From: Bradyrhizobium sp. Tv2a-2
GTDB taxonomy: Bacteria > Pseudomonadota > Alphaproteobacteria > Rhizobiales > Xanthobacteraceae
Direction: 5' to 3'
Length of the DNA stretch: 64,000 bases
NCBI RefSeq assembly: GCF_000472425.1
Contig: NZ_AXAI01000016.1
Span: 1-64,000 of the forward strand
The notes below the pieces were generated by a model that was not told where the DNA came from, made no database searches, and saw nothing but the letters and a program-made list of their open reading frames with translations. The position numbers and the translations under genes were made by a program. Below, piece after piece: positions 16,945 to 27,949 of this stretch (the first letter of the stretch is position 1; every line of letters starts with the position of its first letter).

Positions 16945-17334
16945 CTATGAGGCCCGGCTCGCACTGCCTTGCGCGATCTCCGCCTCGCGCAGCACGTCGA
17001 GCGCCGCCCAGGGCTTCGACCAGAATTTGGCCCCGTCGGGCAGCGGTTCGCGCAATGGGCGCCCCGAGGTGACGACCACGTCGAGCGCAGGATTGCGATG
17101 CTTGGCGACGCGGGCGAGCTCGACGCCGTTCATGCGGCCGGCAAGCTGCACGTCAGTCATCAGCAGCGCAAGGCTGCGGGCGGTCTTGGCCAACACCCGC
17201 TCGGCGGCTTCCGCGCTTTCGCACTGAATCACATCGTAGTTGCATTCTTCCAGCAGCACGCAGAGCATCTCGCGCTGCATGGGATCGTCCTCCACGATCA
17301 GGGCGGTCGGACGAAATGGCTTCGATTGTCCCAC
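16945..17334 (-). CDS. Stand-alone receiver-domain protein (CheY-like)
   Basis: 129 residues from a GTG at 17334 with GGGAGG seven bases upstream. A single receiver domain: acidic pair at 16-17 (IVEDDPM), phospho-acceptor Asp61 in LLMTDVQLAG, Thr/Ser in VVVTSGRP and Lys107 in FWSKPW. There is no output domain, so it acts through protein contacts or as a phosphate relay. No kinase is adjacent, so it is an orphan. Confidence 0.9.
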   Translation of the reverse strand: MGQSKPFRPTALIVEDDPMQREMLCVLLEECNYDVIQCESAEAAERVLAKTARSLALLMTDVQLAGRMNGVELARVAKHRNPALDVVVTSGRPLREPLPDGAKFWSKPWAALDVLREAEIAQGSASRAS

Positions 17335-17417
17335 AGCTCGCCTCCCTAATGTCAGGTCACGAGTAGTGTATGTTAAGGAGGGAACCGGCGGATGGTTCGG
17401 TTCCGCACTGAATTCTC

Positions 17418-18116
17418 TCAGAGAAAAGTGATTTCGGAACCCTGGAGCAGGTTGGCCGTCGAGGCGAGCACGTCGGCGGCCGAGTGGCGCAGATCGACGC
17501 GGCCATCGCCGTCGAAGTCGACGCCGTATTTGATGTAGGACGACGGCAGGAATTGCGTCTGGCCGATCTCGCCGGCATAGGCGCCGATCAGATCGCGTAA
17601 GGGAAGGTCGCCGCGCTGAATGATCTTCAAGGCTGCGATCAACTCGCCCTGGAACAGATCGCTGCGCCGGCAGTCATGGGCAAGCGTGGCCAGCGTGCGG
17701 ATCACCGGCAGCTTGCCCATGTCGCCCTTGCCGAAGTCGCTCTCCAACCCCCAGATCGCAACCAGGATCTGCCGCGGCACGCCAAACTTCTGCTCGATCT
17801 GCGCGAGCAGCGCCGCATGGCGCGCCAGCATGGCCCTGCCGCCATTGATGCGGCCCGAGCCGACGCGGGTCGAGACATACTGCTCGAAGGTCTTGTTGAA
17901 GGTGTAGCGCTGGCGGCGATCAAAGGCGAGCACGCTGCCATCCACGGTGACGCCGGCAAGCGAGCTTGAAATGACACTTTGCGACACGCCCGCGTTCTGC
18001 GCATCCGTGGAAATATTCGAAAGGAAGGAATTGAAATCGCCGCCGCAGCGGGCCGCCTGCGCCGCTGATGTCATGACGAGCGCAGCCAGGAAAGTGGCCA
18101 GACGAAGCTTGGGCAT
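17418..18116 (-). CDS. Lytic murein transglycosylase (MltB-like), C-terminally shortened
   Basis: 232 residues with a signal peptide ending SAAQAAR. The SLT_2/MltB core is clear: FGVPRQILVAIWGLESDFG with catalytic Glu125, GELIAALKIIQRGDLPLRDL, and the GEIGQTQFLPSSYIKYGVDF substrate-groove motif. It should cleave peptidoglycan between MurNAc and GlcNAc. After DVLASTANLLQGS the frame ends abruptly in EITFL, where relatives continue some 35 residues (a GW segment and a final helix). The catalytic part is intact, so activity may remain. The 83 bases between this stop and the receiver gene hold that gene's ribosome site. Confidence 0.85.
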   Translation of the reverse strand: MPKLRLATFLAALVMTSAAQAARCGGDFNSFLSNISTDAQNAGVSQSVISSSLAGVTVDGSVLAFDRRQRYTFNKTFEQYVSTRVGSGRINGGRAMLARHAALLAQIEQKFGVPRQILVAIWGLESDFGKGDMGKLPVIRTLATLAHDCRRSDLFQGELIAALKIIQRGDLPLRDLIGAYAGEIGQTQFLPSSYIKYGVDFDGDGRVDLRHSAADVLASTANLLQGSEITFL

Positions 18117-18351
18117 GCCGAGGTCCCGAACTATCCGCTTCAGATCATCGCATGCCGGCGCGCCTCAAAGGAAGAGGCGCGGCGGACGCCGCGTGAAACG
18201 GCCTCACGCAGGCGCCCGGGAGGCGATCCGTCGCCCTCTCCGCCCAAATGGCGAGGACTACATGACGGCATTATACTTCAGCAAAAAATAGAGCAGCGGA
18301 TTTGTACCCCGCGTTGTTGACGGCCCCGATAATATCGAGGACAAGCCGGCC

Positions 18352-18588
18352 ATGGCGAAAAAACCCGGCACCAATCCCAAAGGCGAATTCGCCTTCTTCA
18401 ACGTGACTTACGAAGACGGCTCACAGCGCTCCAACCGGCGGGTCCCGGCGGAGATGCTCGGAGGGCTCGACGGTGATGAGCCCGCCCGCGGCTTCATCAT
18501 GGAGCAGGACCGCGAGATCGCCGAAAAATCCGGCCGGCCGCCATTGGCGATCAAGTCGCTAAGCCGGGTAGGCGCAAAGAAGAAGTAG
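18352..18588 (+). CDS. Conserved hypothetical small basic protein
   Basis: 78 residues beginning MAKKPGTNPKGEFAFFNVTY and ending in GAKKK. No signal peptide, membrane segment or known domain. Composition is mixed and charged with a short acidic GLDGDEP middle, and the coding look (third-position GC) matches its neighbours. It resembles small cytosolic proteins of unknown role seen in Bradyrhizobium; function cannot be stated. It converges with rpoD. Confidence 0.65.
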   Translation: MAKKPGTNPKGEFAFFNVTYEDGSQRSNRRVPAEMLGGLDGDEPARGFIMEQDREIAEKSGRPPLAIKSLSRVGAKKK

Positions 18589-18765
18589 GCGCGGAGCCGG
18601 CCAGCGATGCCAGGTCTTCGCTGCTCCCCACCGGGCGCTTGCGCCAGGTCTGTGGTTACTCTGTTGCCATGCGGATTTATCGTAACCCTGGCTTCCAGCC
18701 CCGCTTCGACTATTGCATGGTCGTCAATTGCACCTGTGGCGAGACGAACGACACGCACAAACAGA

Positions 18766-18789
18766 AGCGGCGGGCTTCTGCCCGCCGCT
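18766..18789 (-). terminator. Hairpin terminator between 18352-18588 and rpoD
   Basis: Perfect 10-bp stem AGCGGCGGGC / GCCCGCCGCT with TTCT loop, 50 bases after the rpoD stop. On the minus strand a TTCTGTTTG tail follows, so it best serves rpoD. Confidence 0.65.
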
Positions 18790-18838
18790 CGTGTCTCGAA
18801 GGATGCCCAAGTCAGGTCCGGGCATGACTATCCGAAAA

Positions 18839-21034
<2,196 letters not shown>

Positions 21035-21286
21035 TCAGTGCTCTCCAACCGCGCTTTCACGCTAAACGCATGAGCGGCGCCCGTCTTGATCCTGTTAAAA
21101 ACCTCTTTGACGCAGAAAGGGCGGCGCAATCCTGTCGCCACCCCTGCAGTCCTCTAAAGCTGGTTCGTCCGTTCTGGCGTATCAGCCGTTAAACTTCGCC
21201 TAACCCTGTTTATTGCCGCCAAACCATGGATTTGGCGAGTCTTTTCGCGCGTTTCGGCCCGCGCCGTCCGCAGCAATCTTTAGGTC

Positions 21287-23275
21287 CTAGACGCTCCGCT
21301 GGAACCGGCCGGACAGCTCCCCGAACCCCTCGATCAGCGCCTCGGTGCCGTCCACCTCCGACATCCTGGCTTTGACATCGCGCAGCCATGCGAGATTGGA
21401 CTCGGAAGCCTCCTCACCCAAGGCCAGCTCAGCGTCCTTCAGCTCCCTAAGTAGTGAATGCCACTGCCGATGCAAGGCAACGAGCTGGTGCCAGGTGGCA
21501 AGAACATCATCCCGCGCTGCGCCCTCGCGAGAGGCCCACACCGCGGCCGTGGTAATCGCTCGCTCAACCCTTTGAAGAAGCGGGGAGAATCCGCCTTTTT
21601 CAAGGTCGGCGCGCATTTTCTCGGCCTGCTCGGACGGATCGGGCGAGTGGTGATGATCATTGGCGAAGGCCGCGATGATGCCGGCGCGCAGCTTGTGAGC
21701 CTCGGGATGGGCCATTTCCAGCGCCGCGACCTCCTCAAGGTGATCGTGCAAAAGCCAGGGGTGGTTAATCAGGCATTGCAGGATCAGTGCCTCCCGGCGG
21801 GAGAGGCTGGAGCGCTGTCCGCGGAGCAGCGGGCTGGTCGCGAGCTGGGGGCTCGCCGGCTGGTACGGGCCCCGGCTCAAAACCGCGGTCGCCGTCCCCG
21901 GCCCCCGCCCCCCGCGGGAGGCAAAGCGGCCGCCGCCGGCCGCGCGAGGGGCAAAACCGCGGCCTGATTCGCGCGCCCCACGGCCGCCGAAGCCTCGGCC
22001 GCTTTCCGGCGCAAAGGCGCGGTTGATGCGGTCGGAGAGGTCCTGGCGGTAATAGCGCCGCACCATCTCGTCGCGAATGCCGTTGGTCAGCTCGCCGATG
22101 CGCGCCTCCAGCGCAGCGCGGCGCTCGGGAGTCGCAAAGGAGCCCCCCTCGATCTCGCGCGACCAGATCACATCCGCAAGGGGGCGCGCGGCCGAGACGA
22201 CGTCCTCGATCGCGGCACGTCCCCCGGTGCGCGCGAGATCGTCCGGATCCTGCCCCTCCGGCAGCAGCGCAAAGCGCAGGCTCTTTCCGGGCTTCAGATG
22301 CGGCAGCGCCAAATCGGCGGCGCGCCACGCCGCCTTCTGGCCGGCCTTGTCGCCGTCGAAGCAGAGGATCGGCTCGTCCGCCATCTTCCAGAGCAGCGCG
22401 AGCTGGTTTTCGGTGAGCGCGGTGCCGAGCGGCGCCACCGTCGCGGCAAAGCCTGACGTCACCATGGCGATGACGTCGACATAACCTTCCACCACGACAA
22501 GGCTTGCGCCCTTGTGCGCGGCGGCGCGGGCGGTCGCGAAATTGTAGAGATTGTCGCCCTTGTGAAACAGCGGCGTTTCCGGCGAGTTCAGATATTTGGC
22601 CGCAACGTCCTTCTCCAGCGCCCGCCCGCCAAAGGCGATGACGCGGCCGCGCAGATCTGTGATCGGAAACATCACGCGATCGCGGAAGCGATCGTAGGGC
22701 ACGGGGATATCGTCGCCGCCGATCAGCAGACCCGCTTCCACCATGTCGTCGGTCGGAATGCCTTGGGAGCCCAAATACTCCTTCAGCGCAAAGCGGTCTG
22801 GCGGCGCATAGCCGAGACGAAACTGCAGTTGCGTCGCAGGCGAAAGCCCGCGGTCGCCGAGATAGCCGCGCGCCTTGGCACCATTGCGCGAGGCGAGCGT
22901 GTCGGCGAAGAATTTTGCCGCGAGCTCCATCACGTCATACAGCGTCTTGCGGCGCTGCTCATGCCGCTCGGCATCGGGCGTCGCCGCCGGCAGCGCAAGG
23001 CCCGCCATCGCCGCGAGCCGCTCGACGGCCTCAATGAAGCCGACGCCGTCGGTCTCCATCACGAAGTCAAAGATGTTGCCGTGCTTGCCGGAGGAGAAGT
23101 CGTGATAAAAACCCTTCTGGTCGTTGACCGTGAAGGACGGCGTCTTCTCCTGCTGAAACGGCGACAGCCCCTTCCACTCCCGCCCCGCCTTCTTCAGCCT
23201 GACGCGCTTGCCCACGACTTCCGACACCGGAAGCCGGGCACGAATCTCGTCAAGGAACTCGGGCGTGAAGCGCAT
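21287..23275 (-). CDS. dnaG: DNA primase DnaG
   Basis: 662 residues. The N-terminal CHC2-type domain (about 1-100) lacks the usual zinc ligands: where other primases have CPFH and CF.C it has SPFQQEKTPSF and YHDFSSGKHG. The TOPRIM catalytic core is intact, with VVVEGYVDVIAM and the acidic CFDGDKAGQKA. A Gly/Arg-rich linker (about 420-480) leads to the C-terminal DnaB-binding helical domain. It lays RNA primers at the replication fork. It precedes rpoD on the same strand. Confidence 0.97.
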   Translation of the reverse strand: MRFTPEFLDEIRARLPVSEVVGKRVRLKKAGREWKGLSPFQQEKTPSFTVNDQKGFYHDFSSGKHGNIFDFVMETDGVGFIEAVERLAAMAGLALPAATPDAERHEQRRKTLYDVMELAAKFFADTLASRNGAKARGYLGDRGLSPATQLQFRLGYAPPDRFALKEYLGSQGIPTDDMVEAGLLIGGDDIPVPYDRFRDRVMFPITDLRGRVIAFGGRALEKDVAAKYLNSPETPLFHKGDNLYNFATARAAAHKGASLVVVEGYVDVIAMVTSGFAATVAPLGTALTENQLALLWKMADEPILCFDGDKAGQKAAWRAADLALPHLKPGKSLRFALLPEGQDPDDLARTGGRAAIEDVVSAARPLADVIWSREIEGGSFATPERRAALEARIGELTNGIRDEMVRRYYRQDLSDRINRAFAPESGRGFGGRGARESGRGFAPRAAGGGRFASRGGRGPGTATAVLSRGPYQPASPQLATSPLLRGQRSSLSRREALILQCLINHPWLLHDHLEEVAALEMAHPEAHKLRAGIIAAFANDHHHSPDPSEQAEKMRADLEKGGFSPLLQRVERAITTAAVWASREGAARDDVLATWHQLVALHRQWHSLLRELKDAELALGEEASESNLAWLRDVKARMSEVDGTEALIEGFGELSGRFQRSV

Positions 23276-23432
23276 GGGGTGAGTCTGATCTGAGTCGGCG
23301 GGCGTGCCAAGCGGCTAGGCATATAGGGATGGAGCCACAAAATACGAAGATTGTCAGGTTTTTCCCGCTTATCCGGGCTATTCACAGCCTCCAGCGCTTT
23401 CATCGTGGCCGGGCCATGACGAGCGAGCGGTG

Positions 23433-23831
23433 CTAGTGCTCCAGAAAACGGCCAGACGTGATCCGGGGCAGCTCCGTCACCGGCCAATTGTAGATGTAGG
23501 TCCACGCCTCGCCTGCCGTGCCATCGGCAAGCGTCACCGTCAGCATCTGCCTGACATATTCGGTCGGCTCCTTAAATCCTTCGCCGCAGGCTTCATACAT
23601 GTCGAGCTCGCGCAAGAGCGCGTCCGGTTCAAGCAGGCGGTAGAGCTCGCCGTGCACGATGTCGGCGGGATCGCCCGACAGCGCGAGGCCCGGATAGTGC
23701 CGTACGAGGTAGAGCTGGCCCCGGCATCGCGCTTCGCCGAGATAAACCGCATTCGCCATCAGCAGCCGCGCCATCGGATGGTCGAAGCCGCGCATCAGGG
23801 TGCCATAGACGAAGAGACGATCGCAGATCAT
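23433..23831 (-). CDS. Gamma-glutamylcyclotransferase-like (AIG2/GGCT) protein
   Basis: 132 residues with the family start LFVYGTLMRGFDHPMARLL (the YGTL substrate loop), HGELYRLLEPDALLRELD and the YEACGEGF region where the catalytic Glu lies, ending in a beta-strand AWTYIYN. Members cyclise gamma-glutamyl amines or act in glutathione turnover; the exact substrate is unknown. Full family length. A palindromic repeat lies directly upstream. Confidence 0.85.
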   Translation of the reverse strand: MICDRLFVYGTLMRGFDHPMARLLMANAVYLGEARCRGQLYLVRHYPGLALSGDPADIVHGELYRLLEPDALLRELDMYEACGEGFKEPTEYVRQMLTVTLADGTAGEAWTYIYNWPVTELPRITSGRFLEH

Positions 23832-23849
23832 GGGAATTTCGTTGCACCT

Positions 23850-23953
23850 GTCATTCCGGGGCGCGCGCAGTCAGCGCGCGAACTCCGATGTGCCCTGCAC
23901 ATCCGAGAATTTCGAGATTCCGGGTCTGTGCTTACGCACCATCCCGGAATGAC
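23850..23953. repeat. Dispersed palindromic repeat, copy 1
   Basis: Bounded by exact inverted ends GTCATTCCGGG and CCCGGAATGAC, with an inner TCGAGATTCCGGGTC segment. The same ends and core occur at 35043-35122. It fills the spacer between two convergent-strand-independent genes and could fold into a long hairpin. Confidence 0.75.
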
Positions 23954-23971
23954 GGAGGGTGTCAACCATCC

Positions 23972-24790
23972 TCAACGCTCGACGACCTCAACCGAAATCA
24001 CGGTGAACTTCTTCAACTCCATCCGCCCGAAGCTCGTGGACAGCGCGACGTCGGCTGCGTCGCGGCCGGTGCCCATCAGGATACGACCGATGCGCGGGAT
24101 ATTGTGGCGGGCATCGAAGGTGTACCACTCGCCGGAGAGATAGACCTGGAACCAGCCGGAGAAATCCATCGGGCACGGCTCGGGCGGGATGCCGATATCG
24201 CCCATATAGCCGGTGCAGTAGCGCGCGGGGATGCCCATGCAACGGCAGAAGGTGACGGCGAGATGGGCGAAGTCGCGACAGACGCCGCTCTTCTGCTCGT
24301 AGACATCATGCGCCGACTTCATGTGATGCGCATGCTCATAGCCGAAGGTGACGTGATCATGCACAAAGGTGGTGATCGCGGCAACGCGGTCCCATCCCGG
24401 CCTGGTGTTGCCGAACAGTGACCAGGCGATGTCGGTGAGCTTGTCGGTTTCGCAATAGCGGCTCGGCATCAGATAGAGCAGAAGCTCGTCCGGCAGCTTC
24501 TCGATCGGCACCTGCTCGGCCGCGGGATTGACCGCATCGGGCAGGCCGGAGTCGCGCACCAGCGCGCTCCCGAACAAGGTGACGCCGCCGGCCGGCGCCA
24601 CCAGGCGGCCGCAGACATTGCCGAAGGTGTCACGATAGAAGCCGATTGGCACAGTCGGCTCGGCGGTGATGCTCTCGCCGCCGACGATGTCCTGACGGCG
24701 CGAGGGATGGATCGACAGCATGATCACCATCGGCGTCGGCTGCGCCGCGGCATAGGTAATCTCGAAGCCGACCTTGATCTGCATCGTCAA
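23972..24790 (-). CDS. Transglutaminase-like protease-fold protein (short partner)
   Basis: 272 residues. A beta-rich N-terminal domain is followed by the transglutaminase core: nucleophile Cys in KSGVCRDFAHLAV, helix FCRCMGIPARYCTGYMG, and the His/Asp part in WYTFDARHNIPRIGR. Bacterial proteins of this kind are probably proteases or amidases acting on peptides. Its ATG overlaps the stop of the upstream transglutaminase gene by four bases (ATGA), so the two are translationally coupled and probably work together. Confidence 0.88.
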   Translation of the reverse strand: MTMQIKVGFEITYAAAQPTPMVIMLSIHPSRRQDIVGGESITAEPTVPIGFYRDTFGNVCGRLVAPAGGVTLFGSALVRDSGLPDAVNPAAEQVPIEKLPDELLLYLMPSRYCETDKLTDIAWSLFGNTRPGWDRVAAITTFVHDHVTFGYEHAHHMKSAHDVYEQKSGVCRDFAHLAVTFCRCMGIPARYCTGYMGDIGIPPEPCPMDFSGWFQVYLSGEWYTFDARHNIPRIGRILMGTGRDAADVALSTSFGRMELKKFTVISVEVVER

Positions 24791-25692
24791 ACCTTCTCCC
24801 TTTGCGCGGACGCCTCTTCGGTGCTGTCGAGCGAACTCACCTTGATGCTCACCTCCATGCCGATGGAGGCATCCGCCGAGCCGAGATAAACGCCGTGCAG
24901 TGGAATGGCCTGGCTGGGATCGCGCGCGACCGCGACGCGGACCAAGTCGCGCGTGCCGACGATGCCGTTGGTCGGATCGAACTCGATCCAGCCCGCGCTC
25001 GGCAGATAGACCTGCACCCAGGCATGGGTCGAGCCGCCGCCGCGGTGACCGGGATCGTTGCCGGTGAAGAGATAGCCGGAGACGAAGCGCGCGGCGATGC
25101 CGAGCCGTCGCAGCGCCTCGATCATCAGCAGCGCATAATCGCGGCAGGTGCCGCTGCCCGTCTGCAGCGTGTCGAGCGGGTGCTGCGTGCCCTGCTCATG
25201 ACGCTTCCTGTAGGTAAAATCCTCGCGGATGCGATAGGTCATGCCGCTCAGGATCTTGAACGTCGGCGTCGGCGCCTCCGCATCGAGGAAGTTGCGCGCC
25301 CAGGCCGAAAGCTCGCCATCCGGATCAGCATATTGCGGCGTGATGTAGTGCAGGACGTCGGGGTATTCCTCCGGGTCGTGCAGGAACGGATAGAAATAAG
25401 CGGGGTCGTCCGGCGTCAGCGCAAACTCCTCCGCCGGATTGTGCTCGACGGTGACGTGGGAGGTGAAGGTCAGGACATCAGCGCGCTCGTCGAAGGTCGC
25501 GATCGCCACCGAATTGCCGAAGATGTCATGGATCCAGCGCAGCCGCATCGGCTCCGGCGTGATGTCGAGCTGGCTGTGCAGCACGCGCAAATCATGACCG
25601 TCGCGCGGACGCAGCATGATCCTGTGCTCGCCAAACGCCACAGGGCGCTCGTAGCGATATTCGGTCTTGTGGTGAATCGTCAGCAAAGGCAT
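24787..25692 (-). CDS. Transglutaminase family protein with Bact_transglu_N domain
   Basis: 301 residues. The N-terminal beta domain has HHKTEYRYERPVAFGEHRIM and RWIHDIFGNSVAIATF, the usual start of the family. The catalytic core has Cys in GSGTCRDYALLMIEALRRLG, His in STHAWVQVYLP and Asp in WIEFDPTNG, so the triad is complete. It is the first of two coupled genes of the same fold, divergent from the N-formylglutamate amidohydrolase gene. Tandem pairs like this are common in Rhizobiales; the substrate is not known. Confidence 0.9.
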   Translation of the reverse strand: MPLLTIHHKTEYRYERPVAFGEHRIMLRPRDGHDLRVLHSQLDITPEPMRLRWIHDIFGNSVAIATFDERADVLTFTSHVTVEHNPAEEFALTPDDPAYFYPFLHDPEEYPDVLHYITPQYADPDGELSAWARNFLDAEAPTPTFKILSGMTYRIREDFTYRKRHEQGTQHPLDTLQTGSGTCRDYALLMIEALRRLGIAARFVSGYLFTGNDPGHRGGGSTHAWVQVYLPSAGWIEFDPTNGIVGTRDLVRVAVARDPSQAIPLHGVYLGSADASIGMEVSIKVSSLDSTEEASAQREKV

Positions 25693-25784
25693 CGTTCGTT
25701 TGAGATCATCATGGTTGGGCGGTCTAATCTATAGGGAACGCTGCCCATTTCCAAACCGAATGCTGCTTCGATAGGCAACAAGAC

Positions 25785-26588
25785 ATGACATCCGACGTGA
25801 CTGGGGAAACATCGTTGCTGCTGTCCGGCACCGACGTGGCGCCGGTGCATGAGACCAATGCGTCAGGTGCATCGCCGTTCCTGTTCACTTGCGATCATTA
25901 CGGGCGGCTTTTGCCTGAAAAGCTGGGCGATCTCGGCCTGCCCGAGAGCGAGCGCGTCCGCCACATCGCCTGGGACATCGGCATTGCCGGCGTCGCCGAG
26001 CGGATGGCGATAATGTGCGATGCGCATCTCGTCAGCCAGCGTTATTCGCGACTCGTCATCGACTGCAACCGTCCGCCGGCCGTCGCAAGCTCGATTCCGC
26101 GTCTGTCGGAGGCGACGGTGATTCCCGGTAATGAAGCGCTCTCAGCGGAAGACGTCGCACGGCGCCGGCGCGAGATCTTCGATCCCTATCACCGACGCAT
26201 CGATGCCATCATCGACCAGCGGCTGCATGCGAAGCGATCGACAGTGCTGGTGTCGCTGCACAGCTTCACGCCTGTCTATGCCGGCGTGGCGCGGCCCTGG
26301 CATATCGGCACGCTCTATCATCGCGACACGACGCTGCCGCCGCTGTTGCTGCGCGCGCTGCGCGCCGAGGGCGATCTCGTGGTCGGCGACAACGAGCCCT
26401 ATGCGGTCTCGGATCTCACCGACTACACCATCCCCGTGCATGGCGAAGCGCGGGGCCTGCTCAGCACCGGCATCGAGATTCGTCAGGACCTGATTGCGGA
26501 TCAATCCGGCCAGCAGCAATGGGCCGAGCTGCTGGCGCGGATTCTCTCGGAGATCGAGGTGCAGCTGCGCGCCGAGCAGAACATCTAG
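25785..26588 (+). CDS. N-formylglutamate amidohydrolase family protein
   Basis: 267 residues. Family marks are FTCDHYGRLLPEKLGDLGLP near the start, the HIAWDIGIAGVAERM segment, YSRLVIDCNRPP and LVSLHSFTPVYAG. The HutG-type enzyme hydrolyses N-formylglutamate to glutamate and formate in histidine breakdown; no other hut gene is nearby, so a related amidohydrolase role is equally possible. Its last codons lie inside a dispersed repeat (26584-26643), which supplies its stop. Confidence 0.87.
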   Translation: MTSDVTGETSLLLSGTDVAPVHETNASGASPFLFTCDHYGRLLPEKLGDLGLPESERVRHIAWDIGIAGVAERMAIMCDAHLVSQRYSRLVIDCNRPPAVASSIPRLSEATVIPGNEALSAEDVARRRREIFDPYHRRIDAIIDQRLHAKRSTVLVSLHSFTPVYAGVARPWHIGTLYHRDTTLPPLLLRALRAEGDLVVGDNEPYAVSDLTDYTIPVHGEARGLLSTGIEIRQDLIADQSGQQQWAELLARILSEIEVQLRAEQNI

Positions 26589-26643
26589 ATTCTTGTTTCG
26601 ACGCGTTTTCTTCACGCGAACCGGTGTCCGCTTCGCTCGAAAA
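26584..26643. repeat. 60-base dispersed repeat, copy 1
   Basis: Starts TCTAGATTCTTGTTT and includes GCGTTTTCTTCACGCGAACC and CTTCGCTCGAAAAC. An almost identical copy in opposite orientation lies at 53000-53059. Not coding; it overlaps the 3' end of the amidohydrolase gene. Confidence 0.8.
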
Positions 26644-26648
26644 CGCTT

Positions 26649-27266
26649 TTAGCGCGCCCGCGTCAGCGCGAGCCAGATGCCGCCGCCGATCATGCAACCA
26701 CCGGAGACGCGCGACAGCATCCGCGTGCGTCGCGCCGAGAAGAACAGCCGAGCGCGTCCCGCCAGCAGCGCATAGGTCGCGTCCGTCGTGCCCGCGATCA
26801 CCATGAAGGTCATGCCGAGCAGTGTCGCCTGCGACGTGTGATCGCCGTTGAGATCCATGAACTGCGGCAGGAAGGCGCCGAAGAACAGCAGCAGTTTCGG
26901 ATTGGAGAGCGCCACCACAAAACCCTGCAGGAAAAAGCCGCCACGCGGCGGAGGCGGCGGCGCGTCGGCCTTGACGCCCTCGACCGGGGAGCGGATCAGC
27001 CTGATGCCGAGCCAGATCAGGTAGGCGGCACCGACAAAGCGGACCCAGTCGAACCAGTAGCCCATGGTCGCCATCAGCGAGGTCAGCCCGACCGCGACAA
27101 TGCCGATCACGATCAAAAGACCCGCCTGCACGCCCAGAATATTGGTGAGCGCCGCGCGCGAACCATGGCGCAGGCCGTTGGCGATCAGCAGCGTGACAAT
27201 CGGCCCAGGAATCAATGCGAGCCCAACGCAGGCGGCAATGAAAGCGAGATAGGCTTGGAGGGACAT
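26649..27266 (-). CDS. LysE/RhtB-family exporter, second copy
   Basis: 205 residues, six membrane segments, with ALIPGPIVTLLIANGLRHGS at helix 1 and the GFVVALSNPKLLLFFGAFLP signature. A proline/glycine loop (DAPPPPPRGG) between helices 3 and 4 is somewhat longer than in the copy at 16249-16872. Inner-membrane export of amino acids or similar is the family role; substrate unknown. Monocistronic. Confidence 0.92.
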   Translation of the reverse strand: MSLQAYLAFIAACVGLALIPGPIVTLLIANGLRHGSRAALTNILGVQAGLLIVIGIVAVGLTSLMATMGYWFDWVRFVGAAYLIWLGIRLIRSPVEGVKADAPPPPPRGGFFLQGFVVALSNPKLLLFFGAFLPQFMDLNGDHTSQATLLGMTFMVIAGTTDATYALLAGRARLFFSARRTRMLSRVSGGCMIGGGIWLALTRAR

Positions 27267-27386
27267 GGGGAACTCGCGAGGGATGTGAGGGCTGCATTAT
27301 GCATGATGACGGCGCGAGTGGAAGTTGCTACGCATACCGCCGGTCGTCCCGGCGAAGGCGGAAATTATGGCGCGCCACCAGGCGCA

Positions 27387-27938
27387 CTACCCCCCACCCA
27401 GCGCGGCCATCGTCCAGTGCTTCATCCGCTCGGTCGTCAGGAACGCCACCGCCTCGCGCTGCAGCTCGTCGGCGTGCGCGCGTCCCTGTGCCACCGCGAC
27501 CAGGAGATCGCAGCGATGGGAGACCGCAATGCCGATCGCGGCGTGGCGGGCGCCGCCGGGCATGTCGAGATCGTAGGCGCGTACGCGGCCGCGTAGATCG
27601 GCGACACGGATGACCTGGCCGGGCGCCAGCGGAGCAAAGCGGTCGCTGATCAGATCGAGATCGGCGACGCGATCGACCTCGTCATCATCGGCAACCCCTG
27701 TGTCGCAATTACAGAAGCCGATCTTCGGCCGCACATAGATCTCGATCGGCTCCGTGCAGCCGTCGCAACGGAAGGCGCGCCCCGCGGGCCAGCCATCGCG
27801 CGGATAGGGCCAGGCGATCTCCTGCCAATGGCGATCGACGTCATCAGCACCTTGCGGCCGCACCTTCTGGTAGGCGGCGACGCCCGACAGGGCGCCGAAC
27901 ACCAGAGCCGCGATCGCGATGGCGATCAGGCGCCGCAT
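27387..27938 (-). CDS. Secreted conserved hypothetical protein with paired cysteines
   Basis: 183 residues with an N-terminal signal peptide or anchor (about 1-22). The mature part has RCDGCTEPIEIYVRPKIGFC then NCDTG, a four-cysteine pattern that could hold a metal or disulfides, and a C-terminal alpha/beta part with AIGIAVSHRCDLLVAVAQG. No known domain recognised. It starts 11 bases after the LVIVD gene stop, so the two form an operon and may share a periplasmic role. Confidence 0.7.
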   Translation of the reverse strand: MRRLIAIAIAALVFGALSGVAAYQKVRPQGADDVDRHWQEIAWPYPRDGWPAGRAFRCDGCTEPIEIYVRPKIGFCNCDTGVADDDEVDRVADLDLISDRFAPLAPGQVIRVADLRGRVRAYDLDMPGGARHAAIGIAVSHRCDLLVAVAQGRAHADELQREAVAFLTTERMKHWTMAALGGG

Positions 27939-27949
27939 CGCTCATTCCC

